A stretch of DNA of 64,000 nucleotides from Acanthochromis polyacanthus (lineage: Eukaryota > Chordata > Actinopteri > Pomacentridae), in the NCBI RefSeq assembly GCF_021347895.1, contig NC_067127.1, forward strand, positions 13,178,984 to 13,242,983, given 5' to 3'. Shown here in pieces: positions 25,901 through 37,900 of this stretch. A program made the position numbers and the translations under genes. Under the pieces are notes generated by a model. It saw only the letters and a list, made by a program, of their open reading frames with translations, was not told the DNA's origin and did no database searches. How positions within the stretch are numbered: position 1 is the stretch's first letter; each line of letters begins with the position of its first letter.

Positions 25901-28900
25901 ATATTTTGAAAAATGTGAACTTTAAGATCAATTAATAGGAGGATGGTGAGATTTAATTGATATAGACTTAATGCCCCATTTATTTAAAAAAGCCAGGATG
26001 TAAGTCCTGTTTTGTCCCTGATTTATTGGGTAAGGTAATAGACTGACTGATTGAACTTGTCACAGGATAGAGATAAAATACTGCTGAGGACCATTCTTGG
26101 ACCTTTGCAATTTCAGAGCCCTGGGGGAAGGCAAAAGGTCATTCTGTACTTACAAAAATCGGCAGAAAAAAATATCGTATATTCCAGTGTGCAGTGTGAG
26201 AAGATTTAGTTGAGTATTGCTTTACTGCTGAGAATCATATCATAAATGTGTTTTTTTTTTCAGATCTAGTGTCTAATTATATCAGTTGTCTGGTTTTAAA
26301 AGTAACTTAGATTTACTCCAGTGCACCTCACTGACAGGTACTGTACAAGAGCAGAGGCCATAAACCGCAGCCGAAATGACAAATGTAGACACTGCTTGTT
26401 TCATGTTGTTGAGCCTTTTTTCCTCATGAATATTCATAAATTATCTGCATGTCTTGTGAATGTCATTACGACTCAGTAGCACAGTTGTGCCACTGAATAT
26501 ATCAGAATAGTTACAGGCAAACTTATCAGCTGCTGTCGTCTCAATTACAAACAAAGGGTGAGGGAGGAGGAAAAAATACCAAAACATAAACGAGTGCCAT
26601 GCATGTTGAAATGAAGGTTAACAAGGTGACTGCCCCGAGACAGGTACGGCACGTTTGAAAATGACTTGCGTCTTGCTCATCAAGCTGATTTTGAGGGGCT
26701 TAGGTAATTTTGTGTCTGCTGCACATGGCAGAAAAAGATAACAGCTTCACCTGCGCTGTGGCGATCACTCTGAGGAAAGTCAACCAAATCATGGCTTAGC
26801 TGCAGTAAGCCTCCCTTCCACCAGCAATGTCCCTTCTAGATTCTCATCAGCTCTCATGTTGTAGAGCTAAAGTAAAATACTGTGGAGCTCAGTGTTGTAA
26901 GCACAGTGGCAGAAAAAAGAAGAAAAACAAACAAACACAGGAAGACGTATAGTGTTTAGTTTTTGTTATTTTGCTTCCAAATTGAACTGAATTTAGTTTT
27001 TGCTTCATTATATTAAGACAAAAAACCAACATAGAGTCACATCATCTACTGTCAGCGCACTAATATTACCTATCTCCTCTATGTTTAAATTCCCATTGAC
27101 GAGATATTTCAAAGGTTGTGGAGCAGTCTTAGGTTTACAGGAGCACTGTCTGAGTCTATTTCAAGCAGCACCAAGGGCACTGCATGTGTTTAGATGGTGA
27201 CCTAGTTTGATAAACTCGTGAGTTTCTGGGTCCTCTCACTTTAAAACTTATTTACTTTGATTATGCACTTACGTGTAAAAGAAGTAAAGAGATGTTTTGG
27301 TCTGGAGATGCTGGGATTAGTGTTTTTCTTCGCCACCGGTGTTCTGTGTGTACTTTTAACCCCTTCTTGACTGGTGCACTAGTGGATGAGGGTTGCATCA
27401 GGTGCAGTGCGGAGGACTCCATTATGTTTGGCCCACAGTGATTTTCAGTGTCGCACTGAATTGGTTCAAGCTCGTCTGTGTTCAATAGGTCTGTTTTACA
27501 GTTCTGTGAACAGCTTCAAAGGTAGACAGACCTCATCTGTCAAGGAGTAACAATCTGCCCAGCGTCCCGAATTCCTCCCCTCACATAGATGACTGAATCC
27601 AACACCAATAATGTAGAACATATTGTGTTCTGTGTCTATCATTTCAGCGCTAAAGGACAAGGCCACAAATAATGATTGGACTTATTACTCTTTGAAGTCA
27701 TTGTTCTTAAATAAAAATAGAAAATGTGGTTTAGTGGCAAGTGCAAAACTGGATTTTAACACTTGTTTTTTTGTTGTTTTTTTTAGCACCACAGCTGCAC
27801 AAACTATGACAACCTCTGAATAAAAACCTAATATATCATCGCCTGCTATGTTCCAAAGGCTCTAAAAATCACATTTGGAGTGCCAGCTCAGTGGGAGTCT
27901 CCTCTCATTCTAAACTGGCAAAGCCTGTGCAGTAAAAATGTTGGTGAGAGGACAAGGAAAGGATAGGTTTGTAATTTATCAAAAAAAAAATTGAAAAATT
28001 AAAAAAAAAATCCCTGGACTGCCATTAAGAGACATTCATTTCAGTAATGACTTATCAGTGTAAATAATTTCCTGTCACTTTCTTCAACACATAATGCTAA
28101 TAGAAGTAACTGCTTCTTAATGAGAGCTACGGATTGATTGAGAAGTGTTCATTTAAGATGATACACTACCATATTTGAGCTCATCCATCACCAGCTTTCA
28201 TGGAGGCTTTAGGCTTTATTCTTGAGTCTGTGCTTTTATGAATGTAATCCATAATCACATTGATCTGAAGTGGAGGACTAGATGAAAAAGCTTGTAGAAC
28301 CACAAGTTAGGAAATTAAAAACTAGCTTAATCAGAAGCAAAAGTAAAACCATTCAAACGTATGGAGACCACAATGGGACTGCAGCATCCAGAAGTACAGA
28401 GAATCATCAGTATAACAATGTAAAAATAAAAATAAAATGGCACAGTTGAAAGTCCTGCTTCCAAAATGCCATGTAAAATGTGCTTCATGTATAAAATGTA
28501 ATACTGCTTAATTTTTTTTCTGTGATTCTCCATTATTGAAGTCAGGACCCCTGCAGGTTACAGAAATATGTATTTGGCTTTTTCAGATGTTTTTTTGTTA
28601 AATATTAGATCATTTTACCTCTCTGGGCAACAAGCAATTACTTCCATGACACCACAGGAAGGGAAATGTTTCACAGACATCTAAAATATGACAAAAGGCT
28701 CCTGCTAACCAAAAAAAAAATCTGGAACGTAGCAAGTAAATACAGCTACCAACAAAAAGGAGTGAAGTGAAAACCTTTTCAATCTGAAATGAGAAAGTGT
28801 AAAATAGCAGTGAAAGAGCACAAAAGCTACTTCCACTACTTAGCCATTTCCCACCACTGTATGTACTTGTGAGTGTGCACAGTGTGGTCCGTACCTGTGG

Positions 28901-31900
28901 ATCGCCCAGCTGTTGGTTCGGGGCTGAGAGTTGGCGTCAGCACTCTGGGTGTGGAGCCGCGAGTGATGTTCTTGACTGCAGTCGCCAAGGGAACAGAATC
29001 CGTAACAGGAGGGAGGCAGCTGACCTTGTTGATGCCATCTACACAGGAAAATGCTTCTGGACATGGATTCAGCAGGCAATCATCATAGTTGTGCTCACAG
29101 TTCCTCCCCTGTGTACGTGAAATAGATAGCCTTGAGATGTGTCGTGCAACTCCACATTGAGATGCTAAACAGAGTTTAATGTTTTGCAGCTTGAAAAATA
29201 AACCACTCTGACATTATGTAACAAAAACAAAGGTTTCTTACAGAAAAAACTAACGTGATGCAAGATTATATCCAAGCTGCATTTCTATAGTTTACTATTA
29301 TTGATGTCATTATTGTCAGTGATCCATATTATGTCGTAACTAATACAGAAGATGTCACGTCTGAGAAATTCCTGCTATAACACAGAGAATTAGAAATGAT
29401 TAGACCATCAGCAACAATGAAAAAGGTGATCACACATCTTAACAATTCAGCTAATTGGTGCCACAAAAGAATCAAGGGTGCAAGAGGATAAAGGTTAGCT
29501 AGAAAAAAAAAGAGAGAGGGGGATAAGGGGAATAAGGTGGGGAGCCTCACCACAAATCCAGGACGACAGAAACAGGTGTAGCCGTAGCCTGGATCATTCT
29601 GAATGCATATCCCCTGGTTGCAGGGCTGTGGAAGGCACTCATTAATGTCATCCTCACAGTGAAGGCCTGTCCAACCTGCCAGGAACAAAAGCCCACAGAG
29701 TGCCATGGTGAGCCCAGGCTCTCCCACTTCCACCCTCTGAAGTGAATATCAATCAGATTCTCTTACATTGATTTGCTTCTTTTTGGGTTCACACACATAC
29801 ACAGACAAGAAAAGGCTTTCACTAAAGAGTAAGATGCCACATACATTTTAATGAGCCGAGGCAGTATCGTCTTTTTATCACTGTCTTTTTTAGTACTGTA
29901 TGACTACAAATTTCTCCCTGGAGAAAAGCAGATGAACTTTGAATGGCTCTCAGGCGCAGACACTATGTAGGCATTATGGTAACCTTTAGCGGCACTTTCT
30001 ATGGCCCCCTTTCAATCCAATATGAGTGTTCTGTAAGTGTTCAGATGGTTTACATATGCTAAACTGCACTCTACCACATCTGGAGCGCAGGAAAAGAAAG
30101 ATACCTTCTTGTTCACTTCAGAAATTGTCTTGACATCTCAGCTGTGCTTTAGTAATCTTGCTCATGAGCCACGAAGGTTGCCAGTAAGAGCTCCGGTTGC
30201 CTCATTTCAAAGTAAATTGAGAAACTCGCAGGATATCTGAGTGACTCACCTGACCTGCAGTGGCAGACGTAGCTATTAATAAGATCTTGGCAAACGGCAC
30301 CGTTGTGGCAGGGAGCTGAGCAACATTCGTTAACATCCACTTCACAGAAATCCCCCATGAAACCTGGTGGACAGCTAAGAAAACATATCACACTTTAAAA
30401 ACTGCGAGGCTGTCTCACATTGCTGCCACTACCTTCTTGTGGATTTGACATGTTGTATCCGAGAACTGCTTCTTTTCGTTATCGCTTATCAAAAAGTGCC
30501 GCAACTTTTTTTTTTTTTTTTGTCAGTTGTTGGTTCTCTTTTCAGATGTTACTCATTTGCAACAGACAAATCAAATGTATCTGTTTTGGTAAAGAAAATT
30601 TGGATGACAGAGTGGAGAAACGATTAAAGCTGGTGATAAAGTGAAGATTGAAGATGTATCATGTTAGGAAATCAATTCGACTTATTGTATTTCTTATTTA
30701 GATGCATTATCAATACAGAAAAAAAAGAGGCTTTTAGAGAAAAACAATTGTGTGTCAACGCAAGCACTGCTCTGCAACTAAGGGCCCCGTTTGTTTGTCC
30801 ACACTTAGACTAAATCAATACGACCCTTCATGTGCTAATGCACTAAACCGCTGATTAATTTCTCTTACAAAAATTTGGTTTTCCAAAGAACATAAGGGAA
30901 AAAAAAAAAAAAAACAAACTCCCTACTGAAAGTTGAAATCAGGTTTACTGAGCAAAAAGTTGACATTATGGATCTTCTTTCAGACAAGATTCAACTGTAC
31001 ATAAAACTCACAGGCATACAAAGTGAAAATATTTAGATAACCGTTTGAGTGGGCGATTTATACAGGTTAAGCCACATTTCCAGCAAATGGAGGTGCCACT
31101 ACTCAGTTCTGCAGATGGCTTGCCCACTGTGGCTTTTAGATTTGTAGAGGAGCAGTAATTTTCCAGGTGGACAGTGAGCCTGATCATGCATCAAAGCTAC
31201 CCGAGACCAAGGAAGCCCAAGGTCTGCTGACTTGCACGGATTCCCAGTTCACAGTCACCACACCTCAAACTCACTGAACATCTTTGGGAACAGTTTACAA
31301 CAGAAAAAAAAGGTGACACATGCTGGAGAAACTGTGCAGATCCTCCAAAAGAGAAACGGAATACATTTTCAGTTACAGCATAAAACTCTTGCTGTGTTCA
31401 TGAAGCTGAAATTTCTGTTTTGGACATCTGACATTCTGTTGTAAATTGAAATCTGTCAGGCACATTTAATTATGCGACACTACAATATCAGAACATGTGC
31501 TGAGGGTTTGACCTCTTGGCCGACCAACATCACATTGAGAATGAAGTGTTTTTGAAGCCGCTTCCTGAACGAGTGCACAATTGATGTGTACCACTTCACA
31601 CACAACATTGAGATAACACAACACTGTATCGTGAAGGAGCTACTGCATGACTAAGTTCATATTTCAGCTGATTATTCAGTGTGCTAGTCCGACCAGGCCA
31701 ACTTCATTCAAGCGGAAAAAATATGCGGAGGCACACAACATGCTTGCCTCTCAGAAAAAAATCTTTTAATGTGATTTTAAAGTCACAGCCTGGGATGTAA
31801 ATGCGAACAAGAGGTTAGCCTCCTCCACCAAAAACACAAACATACAACCTGCTGTCACTCAGAAAGCTGACCAACAAATCCGTGAACACACAAAAAAAAA

Positions 31901-34900
31901 AAACACACAACTAAATCTGTAATGTTTTCTAGTGATGTAAAATGTGTGCTTTTTTACATCAACAATCCATATAACACAGATAAAAAAGAAAATATTGGCT
32001 TTTAAATCTATAACTCTTAAATCTCCAGTTAATAAAACATCAACGTGAATATTAGTGCAACAAATAGTATTTTATGTCCAAATCAGATTTAAATTGAGCA
32101 AAAGAACCACCGTTGCAGTGGTAAGTGCATACAATGCACAATCATGCTATTGCAAATCAGCAGGACTGTAAAGGACATTAACTACAAAGTGTGTGCAAAC
32201 ACTAAGTCTGCCCTTAGCATACACGTTTATCTGTAAATGCACAACATATATTGCCTCCTTGAAATATATACACAAATAAGGCGTAAATGAAGGGAGCGTC
32301 ATAAAAAGCGCTGTGTGGCAGTACACAGTCCAGCGCATCAATATAACACTGTAAAGAGCAGCACCCTATTTGGAGTCGTGGTAGTCATCGTCGCATAAAT
32401 CACGACTCTGAGCATATAGCAGCGCATCAGCACAAGGTTAGACAACATAATTAACTGTGAGGCGCCCAGAGAGCTGCTGTGTCAGATCGGCACACTCTTG
32501 CTACATACACCTTGTATTCACATGAACTTCATCACTCAGGGGATAGTGTGCCAGCAATTAAAAAGCAATGATTCACGTGCGGCAAATCTGAAGGACTGCT
32601 ACTGTATGGTGCACAGATGCACAGCCGCACCGTAACCGCGAGAAAACATGCATTTTTAATTGGGGGCAAGCAAAATTGTCCAACGCTGACAGTGTATTTA
32701 AACGGCACAAAATGCAAATTAAGATTCAGAAGTACCTGTGATACTGCAATTTCATAAAATTTGTGAACTGGTTTCTCCTGCTGTCTTATTGTTACTAATT
32801 CTGTTTTTTAAGAAATGAAAACTCTGTATGTAAAACAATTTTTTTTAAAGTATTTGTACATTTTATGATACAAAATGGTGTGGCCTACAATACAGGTCTC
32901 ACAGGGGGGAAGAAAAGAAAAAAAATCAGCACTGATCAGCAGCGTTGGGCTATTCTGTACAATACGGTACTAATACTCAACACAAACATTAGTATATGTC
33001 ACTTTACCCGGGGATGTGCAGAAAAAGTCACTAATGATTGAGTAATTATTAATAAATGAGGCATTATTAGTGCATAGCTTAGAAAGAACAATTTAGTAAT
33101 ATAGTAGGGCCCAGTCTGTTCTTCAGCAACTGATCAGTATAGTTCTGATTTGGAATAGTTCAGTAAAACCTCAATAATAACTCATTATTTACCAGGTAGT
33201 TGCTGATTTGTTCCTCATTTCTTCTGGAGTAATTACACACGGTTTTGTGCATCACATTAGAAAGTGTTCTTGCATGGAGTCAGTTCATACTGCATCAAAG
33301 TGTAAGGAAAAATGCCATGTGAGGTGGTTTAGAATGCTATTTCATTTGAACATATGTCTGTTTGATTGGTTAGCTTGCATGTCTGTTTGCAATCTCAAAC
33401 GGCATGCTTTCACTTTTGCATTGCAAGATAAGGTTGTTGGCAGTGGAACACTATAGAGGGGAAAACTTACAAAATGCAACATCTGAAATCTATTAAAGAG
33501 CTGCTAATGTTACCCTATACTCTGACAGCATTCAAGAACTGCTTCCACAGAGTAGTTCACACAGTGGATCTGCAAGTAGTTGTTTTGTTTGTGTTTTCAG
33601 CATAACCTGTAGGCCCTCATGCTAACCTCCCCTAGTTAGTGAATAATGCTCCTTCTGGCCTTTGAACTAACATTATGGTGCTCTACATGGTAAGCTTGTT
33701 GGCCAGATTAATGACTGCAGCTCTCATTACAGCACATAAACACACTGTCAAATAGTTATTTTTGCACAACCCCATAAATTGCCCTAGAAACCCCAGGCGT
33801 GCCATGCCTGTTGTGCCTTGTTATGATAGTGAGACACTTACAGGTCAATCACAGTTCACAGGAGGGGTTCAGGGAATAGTCAATTAAACTGTGGCTATGT
33901 TTGGTTTTTGATGAGTCGTTTAAATTTAACCCACATAAATATTCTGCAGAGCAGGTCGCTCCATTCAACTCACCATGAGTCAATCATAGGATGATCTTTG
34001 AAAGTCATTTCATCAAAACAGTATAGAACAGTGGACGGACTCACCTGCATGTAAAGTTTGACCCTTCGCCATCAAGGCAGGTGGCTCCATTGAAGCACAG
34101 TGAGACATTAAACACATCATTGCCTTTGCAGACATCTACGTCAATCTCACAAGTTTTCCCTGTGTAACCCTCTTGGCAGAAGCACGCGTATTTATCGACA
34201 AGATCCACACACGACGCTCCGTTCAGACAGGGATTGAAAGCACAGTCCTGCAAATGAGAAAGCAATCCAAACTTCACAGGAGTGAGACATGGTACCAAAA
34301 ATACAAAACATTTTGGCAGATATGAACACAAAATGCTCAATTTCCCATATAAAATACATAATGTATGGTTACAAAACTTTGAATTTGAATTAATTGTTAG
34401 TAGTTAAAAAGCAGATGATCAGATTAGCCATTCAACAAAGTGTTGGCACAGACCTTGTAAACAACTCAATGTTTTATCTCTGGAGTCCAGCACAAAGCTG
34501 TGGTTTAAATCAATTAGGCATTAGACTAAGCAATTTCTTTTAATCAGGCATTTGTACAATGCTTACATGATCCTGGTAGTTCAATTGACTTATCTTGTAG
34601 GAAAATCAATAGAGTTAATGATACCAAAGGCCACACAAAGATTACAAAATTCTCCTGACCTTTCCTCAGAACACCCAGTAGGTTTATTAGGCACAACTCA
34701 CATCAATGTTTGTTTCACATCTGCTGCCAGTCCATCCAGATTCACAGACACAGGTGTATGAATATATTCCATCGTTACAACTGAGAGAGCCACAAGAGAT
34801 AAGGTCAGTTAGATTTCTGTATGAAATGAACTAAAAATCTTATATTTAGCCAAGTCTTTTGGTATAGAATCCTGAGAGGGAGATACGATCTTTGGAATGA

Positions 34901-37900
34901 ATTAATAATTCCCCTTCAACAAAAATTATTAATGACTATAATTTAAACACCACTGAGACAACCTGTAAGTGCATCACATTAGCTCCTTACATGTGACATA
35001 TGTCTCCACTCACTGCTCTGGCAAGGAGGATAATTAAAAATAATTCCATGCCATTGCTGTGCAATTTGCTGTGTTTCAGTCTCAAATGATGGAGAAAAAT
35101 CTGTACCTCCCATGAAGACAAGGTGCTGACATGCATTCATCAATGTTGGTCTCACAGTGGAGCCCAGCGAAGCCATCAGGACACAGGCAGTGGAATCGAT
35201 TAGGCGCATCAATACATCTCCCACTATTTTGGCATGGGTTGGAAGCGCACTCGTCAATGTTAACTTCACACCGTGGCCCTAAGAGATGAAGCGTAGTTTA
35301 GTTAGCCATCACATACTGAACAACTTATTAAGAAAAAGGTCATTTCAGTTTACTTCAGTAGTCAAGCTATTCATGACAGCGCAAAAATAAGATATCTAGC
35401 TGCAGGGTAGTCAGGGATACAGACAACTGACTTTAAAATTTGAAGAAGTAGATTTAATTTCTCTGTCAAGTCTGAGGTCAGTTATATTTTCTAACCCTTT
35501 CCAACCTATGAAACTAAACAACGGTGGGGTTACGCTCTTGTCAAGCAAGTAATGATTATCCGCACAACTGTATACCCCATTGACTATAGTAGCTGCTTTG
35601 TCAGCATTGTTCAGTATTTTCAATCTAAAGGATGAGCTTCACATCCAGGTGACTTTGCTGCGCTAAACAACATCTCATCCCTTCAAACTCAGATCTCGTT
35701 CGTCTTTCACGCTCAGAGAAAATGCCAGTCAGGTCAAAAATATTTCTCAAAACAGAAATGAAGCAAACCCTGGCCAACATAATAGTACATGTGCTGGCTG
35801 ATATTAGGAGCCAATATTGTAATGTCACAAAGATCAGTGTCAGTGCATACAGGGTCTGATATATATTAAAATAATTTGAACATTTTCTTTTACAGAACAT
35901 AACAAAGAAAAATGATGCTTGGAAAATTTTAAAAATGGTGTCATGACACGGTTTGTCCAAGACAGCAGCAAGGACTCCAGTGTTTATAATATTCTCAGAC
36001 TGCCTGCAGCACATGTAGCAGAGCACAACTGAGCAGAGTCAAGCTTTGATTTCATGTTCAGTTACTAATCAGTGTGAGAAATACATTGCTGGAAGGTGAT
36101 CCCATGAATTTATGTTTTCAATATACCTCTAACATATACAACACCTATCCATTTTTGGCAAATATTTCGATATCCGACTTTCTTACTCTAATAATCCAGC
36201 ATTTGTTGGGCTCTATTTATTTGTTAACCCATCCACTGAAACATGACACTATATGAACAAAGGCCCCATATCTTTGTTTTCTAAACTGCATTTACAGGTT
36301 AGCAACAGACAGAATTTTCAAACACATGAAAGAATATTCTGACTTCTGATAAGTGTTGTGTGTCAGGAGGTATTTCAGTGATTGAGTCGGACAAACAAAT
36401 AAAGGCAAAAGACAAAAGGCAAGAGGGATTTTTGTGAAACTGATCTCTGGCTGATAACTGTTTCAAGCTATTTTCAGATTCATGCAAAATTGGTCAGCAT
36501 ACTAAGATTACAATATACGAAAATGTAAGTAATGCAATTGCAACTGTGGCCAGATTTAATCACATATGAAAAATCTTCTAAATTGTAATCGTTCATATTA
36601 CGCCATTTATTCAGCAAAAATGCCAAATGTTCACTGGTTCAAGCTTCTTAAATGTAGAAAATTGCTGCATTTCTCTGTTTTGGTCTGTTGGTCAAACAAA
36701 ATAAGCAATCTAAAGTCATCAGACTGGGCACTTTTTTTTACTATCAATCTGCAGATTAGTGGACAGTAAAAGTAATTGTTGGCTGTAGGCCTAAGTCTTA
36801 ACATAAATTCATCGTGACATCTTGAGTCTAAAGTCAGTTAAAAAAACAGCCTAGACTGAATTAAAATGATAATACATTGTTTTTGTTTACATATTTTTGT
36901 ACGTGTAGAACAATGATGTTACAATGAGATGAAGATAAATTCAAAATAAACCTGTAGAAACTATACACCCCCTGTCAAAGGTTTTGAGATGGGTTCTCAT
37001 TCATTTGAATGTTTATTGTACAATTACTTTATGGTTACTTTAGATAATCAGAGATACGCGTCATCACCGGCTTCCCAAGGGAACTGTAGTGTTTGTGCAC
37101 AAGAAAGTACATCCTGTAAAAGCTGTCCACTAAAGTCTGCAGGTCTTTTAAAAAATGAGATTTGAACTAACATGTTGCTCTGAAACGTTGTAATGCAATG
37201 TTTCACTCCTGTGAGCACCACAAACAGAATTCCATTCACCTCTATTATGTTGGGATGGAAGCAGAAATCTTACTGGTGGACAACTCAAAACCTGTAAAAA
37301 AAACAACCACTTGGATTTAGCAGCTATGTACCCCTAAAGCCAAGTGTGAAAATGTGTTTTTTTGTAATTTGAGTGATGTGGTACTGTAACAATAGTGGCT
37401 CCTGAGAGGGCTCAGTGAAGTGCAGCACTGTACTAATGGAAAAGTGTTTCACATACTGCAAGAGCTGTACATCCTTACAGCGGTGACTGCATGTCGACAA
37501 TAGCTCAATCCTCCACACAAACTGTGCAATCAGACACACTTAAGATAAGTCGGAATATTCACTAAATAAGTCAGCTTTAGTCAGAGTGTTGATAATATTC
37601 ATTATTTATGCAGACTTCACAAAAATAGAAACGAGATCACAGAAGAAATGAAGGGGAGGAGAGAGTTCACGCTGTGAAGGAAACACCAGATAACGCAAAC
37701 TGTCAAAATGAGTCTCCCTCCTGCCAACAAATCAGAACACAAGTTGGGAAAGCACACTGAGGATGTTTATAGTCGCCTAAATTATAGCAGGTACTGCTAT
37801 AGAGACATCAACGGAGGTGACTTCTTTTGGTGAGTAATTAAAATTATATGAATGGTTGGTGGCACATCTACAAAGAAGGATTTTTTTAGATGTCGTTTTT

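Noticed and set aside
27261..27485. Possible extra eys exon in the w13-w14 intron: a Ser/Pro-containing 74-codon minus frame ending at a good donor (cac|gtaagtgc) with an acceptor-like aacacag upstream
   Set aside because: Entering in phase 1, it would leave in phase 0, while w14 requires phase 1; the inclusion would frameshift laminin G 1. The direct w13-w14 join is in phase.
29329..29733. Start of a separate small secreted EGF protein (Met followed by a hydrophobic stretch before GWTGLHCE)
   Set aside because: The apparent signal-like segment is intron upstream of the w12 acceptor ttcctggcag; w11 joins w12 in phase.
35625..36026. 133-codon open frame on the minus strand, hydrophobic
   Set aside because: No family recognised and no splice signals connecting to eys; w7 and w8 join in phase without it.
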